This document shows, piece by piece, positions 1 to 7,476 of a DNA stretch of 12,736 nt. The position numbers and the translations under genes are program-made. Below the pieces are notes generated by a model, which saw only the letters and a list, made by a program, of their open reading frames with translations, was not told the DNA's origin and searched no databases. Origin of the DNA: Myxococcales bacterium UBA5297 (GTDB lineage: Bacteria; Myxococcota; Myxococcia; Myxococcales; UBA5297); contig DHSB01000247.1 of the NCBI GenBank assembly GCA_002408385.1, positions 1,460-14,195 of the forward strand. Direction: 5' to 3'. Position 1 is the first letter of the stretch; each line of letters starts with the position of its first letter.

Positions 1-164
1 TTCCGAATAGAAGGGGAAACGTCGAGCGAAAATTCGCGGCTGATCGGTCGCCCGGCGCTTCAATGGAGCCCCTTCCGAATAGAAGGGGAAACGAGGGCTA
101 TCTCGTCTCGCATCCCCGGCAGCCATCGGCTTCAATGGAGCCCCTTCCGAATAGAAGGGGAAAC
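1..164 (-). CRISPR. CRISPR array, leader-proximal end (36-bp repeat, 36-bp spacers), truncated by window edge
   Basis: Two complete 36-bp repeats (57-92 and 129-164) and the last 20 bp of a third (1-20) are identical. They are separated by two 36-bp spacers (21-56, 93-128). On the plus strand the repeat starts GCTTCAATGG and ends GGGGAAAC. It contains a 7-bp stem, CCCCTTC/GAAGGGG, around a 6-nt loop. I infer transcription on the minus strand: the repeat then starts GTTTCCCC and ends CTCCATTGAAGC, so an 8-nt 5' handle ATTGAAGC would follow the stem, like the ATTGAAAC handles of many type I crRNAs. The repeat next to the cas genes shows no decay, which fits a leader-proximal end there. Neither spacer has a visible match elsewhere in the window. 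The array probably continues to the left. The presence of the array is certain; its orientation is likely but not proven. Confidence 0.96.
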
Positions 165-311
165 CGCCCTGCGGAAATCGTGAGGCATCCTAGCCGCTTG
201 CAACGCGCTTTGCGAGCGGTCCCTGCTCCTGGGCCTCTTCGCCACTTGATCGTGCCTCATCCCCTGCCCTCCTCTGGGCTTTCTATTCGTGTTTTCAAGG
301 ACCTGGCAGCT
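165..311 (-). promoter_or_regulatory. Putative CRISPR leader
   Basis: This gene-free stretch lies between the last repeat and the hairpin that follows cas2. If the array is transcribed on the minus strand, it is the leader. It is not strikingly AT-rich. On the minus strand a weak -10-like TAGGAT lies at 187-192, about 25 nt before the first repeat, without a convincing -35. TTGAAA lies at about 292-297 without a good partner. An 8-bp inverted repeat with one G-T pair (194-201/212-219) could form a hairpin. The 10-mer TTGCGAGCGG occurs at 210-219 and again at 311-320. I see no clear IHF site. Promoter position is uncertain. Confidence 0.5.
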
Positions 312-354
312 TGCGAGCGGGGTGCGGGACTCGAGCAGCACCGGACCGCTCGCA
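312..354 (-). terminator. Strong hairpin just after cas2, terminator-like
   Basis: A perfect 9-bp inverted repeat (312-320 with 346-354, TGCGAGCGG/CCGCTCGCA) is extended inward by a 5-bp stem (GGTGC 321-325 with GCACC 338-342). A 3-nt bulge separates the two stems, and the loop is about 12 nt. On the minus strand it begins about 9 nt after the cas2 stop codon. No T-run follows, so it is not a classical intrinsic terminator. It could still end or stabilise the cas mRNA 3' end and insulate the array from operon read-through. Confidence 0.5.
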
Positions 355-363
355 CCCCGCCGC

Positions 364-651
364 TCAGAGGATGTTGACCCTCTTGCGCTCCAGCAGCGGG
401 CGGCCCAGACCCTCGATCGCCTCGGCGCCGCGACCCTCTGCCGGGCCAAGATAGACGAATAGCACTTGGTCCTCCTCGTGGTTGAGCTCCTCGGACAGCA
501 AGTTGCGCAGCACGACCTTCTCCCGCTCGCTCAACTCGCAGCGAAAAGTCGAAAGCTGTAGCCAGTCGCCATACCCGCGCAGCGTCCGATAGACGCGCCG
601 CAAGCGCTTCGGGTCGCTGATGTCGTAGCAAACCAGCCATCGGCCACGCAT
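364..651 (-). CDS. cas2: CRISPR-associated endoribonuclease-fold protein Cas2
   Basis: A 95-residue protein of normal Cas2 length. The N-terminus reads WLVCYDISDPKRLRRVYR, with the conserved Asp (D10) of the first ferredoxin-fold strand. It continues with GYGDWLQLSTFRCEL and DQVLFVYLGP, all typical of Cas2. In adaptation Cas2 bridges two Cas1 dimers and helps hold the pre-spacer; its nuclease activity is usually not needed for this. The ATG start is supported by a Shine-Dalgarno GAGGTGA about 5 nt upstream, which overlaps the stop codon of cas4-cas1. The intergenic gap is 4 nt, so the two genes are translationally coupled. It is the last gene of the cas operon; the leader and array follow. 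I see no truncation or missing residue. Confidence 0.96.
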   Translation of the reverse strand: MRGRWLVCYDISDPKRLRRVYRTLRGYGDWLQLSTFRCELSEREKVVLRNLLSEELNHEEDQVLFVYLGPAEGRGAEAIEGLGRPLLERKRVNIL

Positions 652-655
652 CGGG

Positions 656-2329
656 TCACCTCACGACAAAGGGCGGATACTCGGCGATCTCTCCGAGCAG
701 GTAGCGACCAAACAACCTCGCCTGCACCTCGAAGGTGCGCCGATACGAAATCCGATAGCCAAAGACCGGGTGGGTCACCAAGGTGTCGAGCCTGCGCTCC
801 CAGGCCTGCAGGAACTTGCGGCGCCCAGCATCGTTCAGGTTGCAGGCGTTGCCGCGGGTGACGAATTCGCCCGCGCTTAGCTCCCCGGTGTTGATGGCCC
901 CGATGACCACCGAGTCGGCGATGATCGGCCGGAACTCCTCCATCAGGTCGAGCGCGAGCGCCGGGCGCCCGTGCCGAGGTTGATGCAGGAAGCCCGCGAG
1001 CGGGTCCAACCCCACCGTCGCGAGCACCGTCGCCCACTCCCGGCACAGGATCGAATAGCCGAAGCTGAGCGCGGCATTGACCGGGTCGGTCGGCGGCCGG
1101 CGATTGCGGCCATGGAAGTCAAAGCCGGCCAGCTTGTCGGGAGGCTTGAGCATCGAGCCGAAGGCCGAAAAGTACGCCGCGGCGCCCTCGCCCTCGTGCC
1201 CGCGCAAGGTGGCGATGTCCGGGGCCGTCTTGGCGGAGATCCCCGCGGCGTCGATGCGCGCCAGCGCCGCCTGCGGCTCGGCGGCGTTTCGCCGGATGAG
1301 CGTGCGCTGGTTGCGCAGCTTGACGAGCACCAGTCGGCGCACAATCGCCAGCGCCTTCTCCGGGTCCTCAATGGCGTTGTATTGGGCGCGGCGCAGAAAG
1401 ACGTTGCCGTGCGGCATCCCGTGCGCCGAGCCGTAGAACCAGCCGCCCTGCGAGAGAAAGGCGACCGGGGTGCCGGCCTGCAAGAGCGCACGCAGCGCCT
1501 GGGTCGTCACCTGAATGTTGCCGAAGACCGAGACCTGACTCGTCTTCGGCAGCGACGCGCGGCCCAGCTCCTGGTCCTTGAGCTTGACCACCAGCTCGGC
1601 GCCCGAGACGCCGACCCGCGCGCCCTGGGTGAGCACGTGGAGCGGCTGGCCATCATCGCGCGCGGGCACGAGACGACGCTCGAGCCGCTCGTCGAGCTCG
1701 ACCTTCTCGTCGACACCCTCGGCCAGCAGCCCGAGCTCGTCGGGCAGGCAAATCGGCGCGAGCGAGCAGCCATTGCAGCGCGGCGAATCGACCAGCGGGG
1801 CAGGCAAGCGCGCCGCCTCGACCGCCGCGCGCAGCTCGCGGGCGGCCTCGCGGGTGCGCTCGACCAAGGCCTCGGTGATCGGCACCACCACCCGGCGCCG
1901 CGAGCCTGCGAACCAGAGCGCCCCCTCGTCTACTTGATAGCCGTTGGCCCGGAGGCAGAGCGCCTGGGCGGCGAGCTGGACGCGCTCGGGCTCGTAGGCG
2001 CCTTCGGGCACCGGTGGAGCTTCGCCGCGCTTGTAGTCGACCGGGCGCACCGAGCCGCCCTGCCCGACCGCCTCGACCAGGTCGAGCCGGGCGATCAGCC
2101 CGTCGTCGGGCGCCGACAGCAGCAGCGAGCGGGCGACCTCGGCGCCCTCGAGGTCCTCGGGCTGCGGCCACTGCCCGCGCTCCTCGTCCACCCGGCGGTG
2201 GACGAAGGCCCCGTCCTCGGTGAAGGCGTTGGGCGCCCACTCGCCGTGCAGGTGCTCGAGGAGAGCGAGCCGCGGGCAGTAGACCCACTCGTTGAGCATG
2301 CGCGCGGGGAGCAGGTCGGTCTGGTCCAT
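656..2329 (-). CDS. cas4-cas1: Cas4-Cas1 fusion protein (spacer acquisition)
   Basis: A 557-residue protein with an N-terminal Cas4 exonuclease domain (about 1-200) and a C-terminal Cas1 integrase (about 215-557). Cas4 shows the four Fe-S cysteines C18 (YCPR) and C185/C188/C194, plus RecB-type residues H44, D83 and D98-x-K100. Cas1 shows E379 (GHEGEGAA), H449 (GFLHQPRHGRP) and D461/E464 in DLMEEFRP, the metal-binding set. Such fusions are typical of type I-G. In Geobacter sulfurreducens the fused Cas4 selects spacers next to a TTN PAM. The start at 2329 was chosen because GGGAGG lies 8 nt upstream and the Cas4 fold begins at MDQTDLLPARMLNEW. The frame stays open upstream to 2596, but that extension looks like non-coding GC-rich DNA. 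Known: Cas1-Cas2 integrate pre-spacers and Cas4 trims them. Inferred: the same role here with the neighbouring Cas2. Confidence 0.96.
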   Translation of the reverse strand: MDQTDLLPARMLNEWVYCPRLALLEHLHGEWAPNAFTEDGAFVHRRVDEERGQWPQPEDLEGAEVARSLLLSAPDDGLIARLDLVEAVGQGGSVRPVDYKRGEAPPVPEGAYEPERVQLAAQALCLRANGYQVDEGALWFAGSRRRVVVPITEALVERTREAARELRAAVEAARLPAPLVDSPRCNGCSLAPICLPDELGLLAEGVDEKVELDERLERRLVPARDDGQPLHVLTQGARVGVSGAELVVKLKDQELGRASLPKTSQVSVFGNIQVTTQALRALLQAGTPVAFLSQGGWFYGSAHGMPHGNVFLRRAQYNAIEDPEKALAIVRRLVLVKLRNQRTLIRRNAAEPQAALARIDAAGISAKTAPDIATLRGHEGEGAAAYFSAFGSMLKPPDKLAGFDFHGRNRRPPTDPVNAALSFGYSILCREWATVLATVGLDPLAGFLHQPRHGRPALALDLMEEFRPIIADSVVIGAINTGELSAGEFVTRGNACNLNDAGRRKFLQAWERRLDTLVTHPVFGYRISYRRTFEVQARLFGRYLLGEIAEYPPFVVR

Positions 2330-2373
2330 GGCTGTGGCCTCCCTTTGCCGGCCATCCGGCGCCGGTCTCACTT

Positions 2374-2392
2374 CCCCTTCCCTCCCCTCCCC
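2374..2392 (-). promoter_or_regulatory. G-quadruplex-type tract in the predicted 5' UTR of cas4-cas1
   Basis: On the minus (sense) strand the bases read GGGGAGGGGAGGGAAGGGG: four G-runs of 3-4 with loops of only 1-2 nt, a very favourable quadruplex pattern. It lies about 45-63 nt before the cas4-cas1 ATG, so it would be in the mRNA leader if transcription starts upstream. Function is inferred only; it could simply be a low-complexity purine tract. Confidence 0.5.
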
Positions 2393-2422
2393 GGTGCCGC
2401 CCCGGAACGGCCGGCGCGCCAC

Positions 2423-2442
2423 GGCCGGCACGGAGGCCGGCC
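2423..2442. repeat. Hairpin repeat, 7-bp stem, loop ACGGAG
   Basis: A perfect stem GGCCGGC/GCCGGCC encloses the 6-nt loop ACGGAG. The hairpin at 2588-2607 has the same stem length and loop pattern, and the one at 10735-10754 carries the inverted form. This suggests a dispersed, REP-like hairpin family in intergenic DNA. No T-run follows on either strand. Confidence 0.6.
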
Positions 2443-2465
2443 AGGCGGATGACGCGCCGACGCGC

Positions 2466-2492
2466 TCAAGAGGCTTCGGGAAAGCTTCTTGA
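2466..2492. repeat. Hairpin with 11-bp stem and 5-nt loop
   Basis: TCAAGAGGCTT (2466-2476) pairs with AAGCTTCTTGA (2482-2492), with one G-T wobble and loop CGGGA. It is less GC-rich than its surroundings and unlike the ACGRAG hairpins. On the minus strand it is not followed by a T-run, so a terminator role is doubtful; it could mark an mRNA processing or stabilising structure after csb2. Confidence 0.5.
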
Positions 2493-2587
2493 ACTCGGCC
2501 CGCCTCCCCTTCGCGCCGAGCGTAGCCTCCGGAACGAGGGAGGCGGAGTCGAGGGCCCCTTGTATCCGGTACCCCGAGACGCCGGGC

Positions 2588-2607
2588 CGCCAGCACGAAG
2601 GCTGGCG
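2588..2607. repeat. Hairpin repeat, 7-bp stem, loop ACGAAG
   Basis: CGCCAGC (2588-2594) and GCTGGCG (2601-2607) form a perfect stem around the loop ACGAAG. Stem bases differ from the hairpin at 2423-2442 but pair correctly, so the structure rather than the sequence is kept. It directly abuts the tail repeat (2607-2654) that starts at the csb2 stop. Confidence 0.6.
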
Positions 2608-2654
2608 CTCCGGCTGACCGGATATCGCCGAGGGATTCTTCGACACATCCTCAG
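2607..2654 (-). repeat. Tail repeat copy A, overlapping the csb2 stop codon
   Basis: This 48-bp segment matches 10839-10887 at 40 of 48 positions with one 1-nt gap. The core, GTGTCGAAGAATCC on the minus strand (2633-2646), is identical in both. In each copy the core begins 4 nt after the TGA stop of the gene upstream, so the element sits in the same register at the 3' end of two unrelated genes. Confidence 0.75.
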
Positions 2655-4215
2655 CTCGCCTCCGCCTCGAACAGCCCGAGCCCGAAGTGCGAGCCGTACC
2701 CGAGGCACAGCGGCCCGGCGATCGGGCGCGCGAAGCGGAGCCTGAGCGCATAGCCGCAATCGACCGGCGGCGGCGGACCGTTCCGGCGAACCCGCACGTG
2801 GTGGCGCAGGCCGAGCGATTCCTCCGCGCACAGCTCCACCTCGACCGGCTCGACGATGCCGCGATGCTCGAGCTCGGCGGCCACCTGGCCTTCGAGGGTG
2901 TTGCGCCCCCGCTGCTTGAGATGCCGCGGCGCGACGAAGGGGGTGCGGCTCGTCCAGTCCGTCGCCGGACCCGCGAGTCGCCCGAGCGATGCGCCATAGG
3001 GCGCGGGCAGGCTTTCGAGGTCGTCGAGAGAGCCCAGCCCGGCTATCGCCAACGAGAGCCGGCCCGGGCCGCCCTTCATGAAGGTCGCCCGGACCTCGCG
3101 GATCGCGGCCTGGGCGCGCCCGTCGAGCCCTTCGGGCGCCCAGAGCAGCACGTGGTCGAGGTGACGGTCGCCGTCGAGGTCGAGGTGCAGCAGGTGGACG
3201 TGCCGGTGCCCCGTGAGCGGTCGCCGGTCGCCGTCAGTGCCGGCGAGGGTCTCGAGGTGCCCGAGCCCCATCCGCTGCGCGGTGCCGACGAGGATGCGAT
3301 GAAGCCGCTCGCCCTGCGGCAGCACGCGCACGATCGACGGGAGCGCGTGGTCGTTGGCGCTCGGAGTGGAGATGGAGAGCAGGACCGCGGCGACCGGGCT
3401 CGCCGGGATCTCTCGCCGATCGAGGGCGGGCGCACCCGCTTCCAGCGCGTCGCTGCGCCTCCAGTAGAGAGCGCGGCGCGAGCAGGGCGGCTGGCTCCAC
3501 CCGTGCTTCTGCAGCCAGCTCGTCTCGAGTTGCAGGCACCCCACGAGATCGGAGGGCAAGGCCGAGTCGGTCTCCTTCTTCGGCCTCTTCGCCGATTTGC
3601 GGCTCGCCGGCTCCGGCTCGGCGGGGCGGCGCGCTGCGAGCCAGGCCTCGGCCGCCTGCGGAGTCTCCGGCGCGAGCAGTGCGACCTGCTGCCAACCCGG
3701 GCCGGGGTGCTCGGCGCCCTCGCAGGGATAGGCCTCGTCGCCCGACGGAAGCGGCTCGCCGTCAGACGCGCATCGACCTTCGACCCAGCTCTCGGAGCGG
3801 CCGAGATACCCAAGCGCCTCGGCGAGCTCGGAGAAGAGCGCCGACTCGTCCGGTGCGAGCTCGACATCCCAGGCGACCACGAGCACGCCCGCGTCGATAT
3901 GGGACCAGGTGTCGAAGACGAGGGTGGTCTTCTCGCGCCCCTTGTCGAGCTTGCCGAGCGGCATGTAGTGGCGGCTGTGGCCTGCGGAGACCTCCGGGAG
4001 CCGGTAGCGCGGCAGGGTCGAGCAGAGCTTCTCGACCAGCCGCACGCCGCACTCGGGGACCTCGGCCCAGCCGAGCTTCGAATAGCCGGTGGCGATGAGC
4101 GCCCGCATCAGGCGCCAAGGCGAGGGCGGCCATTCGACGTGGCCCTCGTTGACGTGATCGCCCCAGGGCGTCGCGTGGTAGCGGCGCCCCGGGAACTCGA
4201 GGAGCAGCGTCGGCA

Positions 4216-4216
<1 letters not shown>
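2651..4216 (-). CDS. csb2: Type I-G Csb2 (Cas5-Cas6 fusion, crRNA processing and 5' cap)
   Basis: A 521-residue protein that matches the Csb2/GSU0054 family from the start: LLLEFPGRRYHATPWGDHVN, then WPPSPWRLMRAL and GHSRHYMP (residues 79-86). The N-terminal half is Cas5-like; the C-terminal half is Cas6-like and ends with the glycine-rich loop LGYGSHFGLGLF (505-516). A charged, Pro/Lys/Arg-rich linker at about 196-218 separates the halves. Histidines in GHRHVHLLHLDLDGDRHLDHV (337-355) are candidates for RNA cleavage, but I cannot assign the active residue. Known: Csb2 processes type I-G pre-crRNA and joins the surveillance complex. The start overlaps the csb1 stop. GTG at 4219 and ATG at 4216 are adjacent; ATG is preferred because the upstream GGGGA is 6 nt away. 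It is the last gene of the effector part. Confidence 0.94.
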
Positions 4217-5226
<1,010 letters not shown>

Positions 5227-7476
5227 TTATTGGTGGGCAGCAGGGTCGATGCGGTCGGCAAATTGCTTTGCGGTGGAAAGGCTGATGGGAAAGGCGAGCG
5301 CCGCGCCCCAGAGGCGCGCGGTCTTCGCCGACGCGACTCCGGCGCGCAGGCTGAAGCCGATCCCGGCCGCCCGCAGGCGCCGCAGCGCGGTTTCAAGCGC
5401 GCCGGAGGCGTCACCGGCGGCCAGTCGGCGCACGATCGCCGGGTCGCCTCCGGGGTCGCGCTTCTCGAGCGGCCAGGGCAGCGTCGCGAGGCGCAGCGCC
5501 ATCCAAGCCTCGTCGGGCACCGGACCGCGCGCGGGCGCGCGTGGAGGGAGCGGTTGACGGGCCCAGGCGGCGGCGTCGAGCGCGCCGAGCGCCCGGCCCA
5601 GGGCGAGCGTCTTGGCGAGGTCGAGCTCCCCGGCGATGAGCCTGGCGAGGTCCGCCGGATGGGCCGCGGCGCGGAAGGCCGCCTGCAGAGGCAGGTGGCG
5701 GCCGCCCTTCTGTGCGCCCTCGATGAGCCGGCGCTGCACGAGCGCGAGCGCGTCGGCGACCGGCTCCCTCCCGGTGACGACCACGTCGGGCCGCTCGGCG
5801 AGCTGCTTCTTGCGGTCGGTGCCGCGGGTGGCGAAGGCGCGCCCGTTTCTGTCGAGCGGCAGCCAGTGGCGGCGCACCGGGTCCTGCGGCCAGCGCCCGC
5901 GGACGCTGGCGGCTTGAAGCCCGAAGGCGACCGCGAGCCCGAGCTCGGCCGAGCCGTCGTCAGCGACCCGGACCCAGCCCGGCTGCAGCTTGGGCACCGG
6001 ACCGGCGGCGAAGCCCGCGCCGGTTGCGAGCACCCGCTCGACCTGATCGAGCGCGAGCAGCAGACGCTGCCACCGGGCGGGCTCGGCCGGGTGCGCGGCC
6101 GCCGCGAAAGCCGCGTCGGCGAGGGCGCGCTCGACGACCTTCAGCCTCGTCGGCGCGTGTTCGTCACGAGCCTGCCGGCGCAGCCTCTCCATCCAGCCGT
6201 CGAGGTCGTCGAGCAGCGCGACCGCCGGGGAGGCGCGCTCGGGAACGCTCAACCGGCCCAAGGAGACGGCGAGGTTGCTCTGGCCGTTGCGCTCGATGAA
6301 GCCGAAGCGCTCGAAGCCGCTCAGGCCGCGGGCGACGCCGAGCCGAGCGACGGCCCGCGCGAAGTGGAGCGGCTCGGAGGCCGGCCTCGCGCCCAGGCGG
6401 CTGCGCCCCTCGGCGAGCAGGTGGCGCAGCTCCGCGAGCACCAGAGGCCGGTCCCAGAGCGGCATCCACTGCTCGCCGCGCTGCTTCTCGCTGCCGCCGG
6501 CGCTCGCGTAAGCCGCGGCGTGGGCGAAGGTGGTGAAGGGCGCCACCGCCGCGCTCGCCTCACGGCGGTCGAGCCGCCGGCAGAGCCCCGCCGAGAAGAG
6601 GACCGAGCCCTCGAGCATCAGCAGGAAGTCGGCCGGGTTGAGCAGGCTGCCGCCTTCTGCGCCGACGGTGCTGTTGGCGCCTCCGGCGCCTCCCGGCGAG
6701 TACTGCCCGACCGCGGCAGACTTGAGCGCCGGCGAAGGCTCGCCCCACAACGCGTTACAGACCCAAGCAGCAGACTCCTTCCGCGGCTCGCCTGTACCTT
6801 CGATGTCGAAGAGGTCGCCGAGCCGCTGAAAGAAGTTATTGGTGAAGTCGAGACGCCCGTCGTTGCCGCCAGTGCCCAGCAAAGCTGGGAACGCGGGCTC
6901 ACCGTCGTCCCCAAGTACGAGCGCGGCGTCGAGCCATTCGCGGTGCGGGCCGCGCCATTGAAGCCGGCACTGCGGGATGAGGCTTGCCTTGAGCACCGCG
7001 AAGCGCTTGTCGGCCTCGGCGAGGCGACGCTTGTAGTCAGGATCGGCGCGAAGCTTGGTGCGCGCGGACTTGGTGAGCCCCTTACCTTTGGATTCCGCCT
7101 TGATCGCCCTCACCTCGGCATCCGCCGAAGAGATCTCCTCGGTCAGGGCCAGAGCCGCGACAATCCCGTCGCGTAGCGCCTCGAAACGGTTGGCGGTCGA
7201 CCGCGCTGCGGCATCGAGCGCGGCGCCAGCCCCGAAGAACCCCGAGCCCTTGTCCCAAGGCGCCACGAGCGGAGTCGGCGCCCAGTCACGAAGAAAGAAC
7301 TCGGCAAGCTGCTCGCGGTCGAGCTTGGTCGCCAGCCAGAAGCTCTCGTCGCGCCACCATCCGCGCGCCGAGGGGTCGGCCTGCTCCGAGACAAGCCGCA
7401 GCACGCCGAGCGCTTTGAGGTAGTGGGCCAGCGGCTGCGGGGCGCAGCCGGCGAGGCGGTGAACGTGGACGCTCAT
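5227..7476 (-). CDS. csx17: Type I-G Csx17 (Cas8g, large subunit)
   Basis: A 749-residue protein. Csx17 features include VHRLAGCAPQPLAHYLKALG near the N-terminus, GTGGNDGRLDFTNNFFQRLG (201-220), GQYSPGGAGGANST (257-270) and NPADFLLMLEGSVLFSAG (280-297). A basic stretch at about 123-152 may contact nucleic acid. Known: Csx17 is the large, Cas8-like subunit of type I-G complexes, expected to read the PAM and recruit Cas3; no separate small-subunit gene is present. The ATG overlaps the cas3 stop by 4 nt (ATGA), and a near-perfect AAGGAGGTG lies 7 nt upstream inside the cas3 end. This indicates translational coupling. Length is normal for the family. No catalytic site is expected or seen. Confidence 0.93.
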   Translation of the reverse strand: MSVHVHRLAGCAPQPLAHYLKALGVLRLVSEQADPSARGWWRDESFWLATKLDREQLAEFFLRDWAPTPLVAPWDKGSGFFGAGAALDAAARSTANRFEALRDGIVAALALTEEISSADAEVRAIKAESKGKGLTKSARTKLRADPDYKRRLAEADKRFAVLKASLIPQCRLQWRGPHREWLDAALVLGDDGEPAFPALLGTGGNDGRLDFTNNFFQRLGDLFDIEGTGEPRKESAAWVCNALWGEPSPALKSAAVGQYSPGGAGGANSTVGAEGGSLLNPADFLLMLEGSVLFSAGLCRRLDRREASAAVAPFTTFAHAAAYASAGGSEKQRGEQWMPLWDRPLVLAELRHLLAEGRSRLGARPASEPLHFARAVARLGVARGLSGFERFGFIERNGQSNLAVSLGRLSVPERASPAVALLDDLDGWMERLRRQARDEHAPTRLKVVERALADAAFAAAAHPAEPARWQRLLLALDQVERVLATGAGFAAGPVPKLQPGWVRVADDGSAELGLAVAFGLQAASVRGRWPQDPVRRHWLPLDRNGRAFATRGTDRKKQLAERPDVVVTGREPVADALALVQRRLIEGAQKGGRHLPLQAAFRAAAHPADLARLIAGELDLAKTLALGRALGALDAAAWARQPLPPRAPARGPVPDEAWMALRLATLPWPLEKRDPGGDPAIVRRLAAGDASGALETALRRLRAAGIGFSLRAGVASAKTARLWGAALAFPISLSTAKQFADRIDPAAHQ

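Larger units (their letters stand above)
2330..2650. other. 321-bp gene-free gap between csb2 and cas4-cas1
   Basis: This splits an otherwise tightly packed cas operon into effector and adaptation parts. In minus-strand order it contains the tail repeat starting at the csb2 stop, a hairpin at 2588-2607, a hairpin at 2466-2492, a hairpin at 2423-2442, a G-tract at 2374-2392, and the cas4-cas1 ribosome site (CCTCCC on plus, 2338-2343). The frame is open here on the minus strand, but the composition and repeats argue against coding. I find no convincing sigma-70 promoter. A separate promoter or processing site for cas4-cas1-cas2 is possible. Confidence 0.75.

Noticed and set aside
21..128. Self-targeting by the two visible spacers
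   Set aside because: By eye neither spacer nor its complement matches any other part of the window; a whole-genome search was not possible.
2374..2382. Nine-base match between the CRISPR repeat (GAAGGGGAA) and the cas4-cas1 leader
   Set aside because: It lies in a purine tract where such a match is likely by chance, and neither the stem nor the handle is shared.
2330..2596. 89-residue N-terminal extension of Cas4-Cas1
   Set aside because: Cas4 begins at the ATG at 2329, which has a good GGGAGG ribosome site; the extension is repeat-rich and not part of the family.
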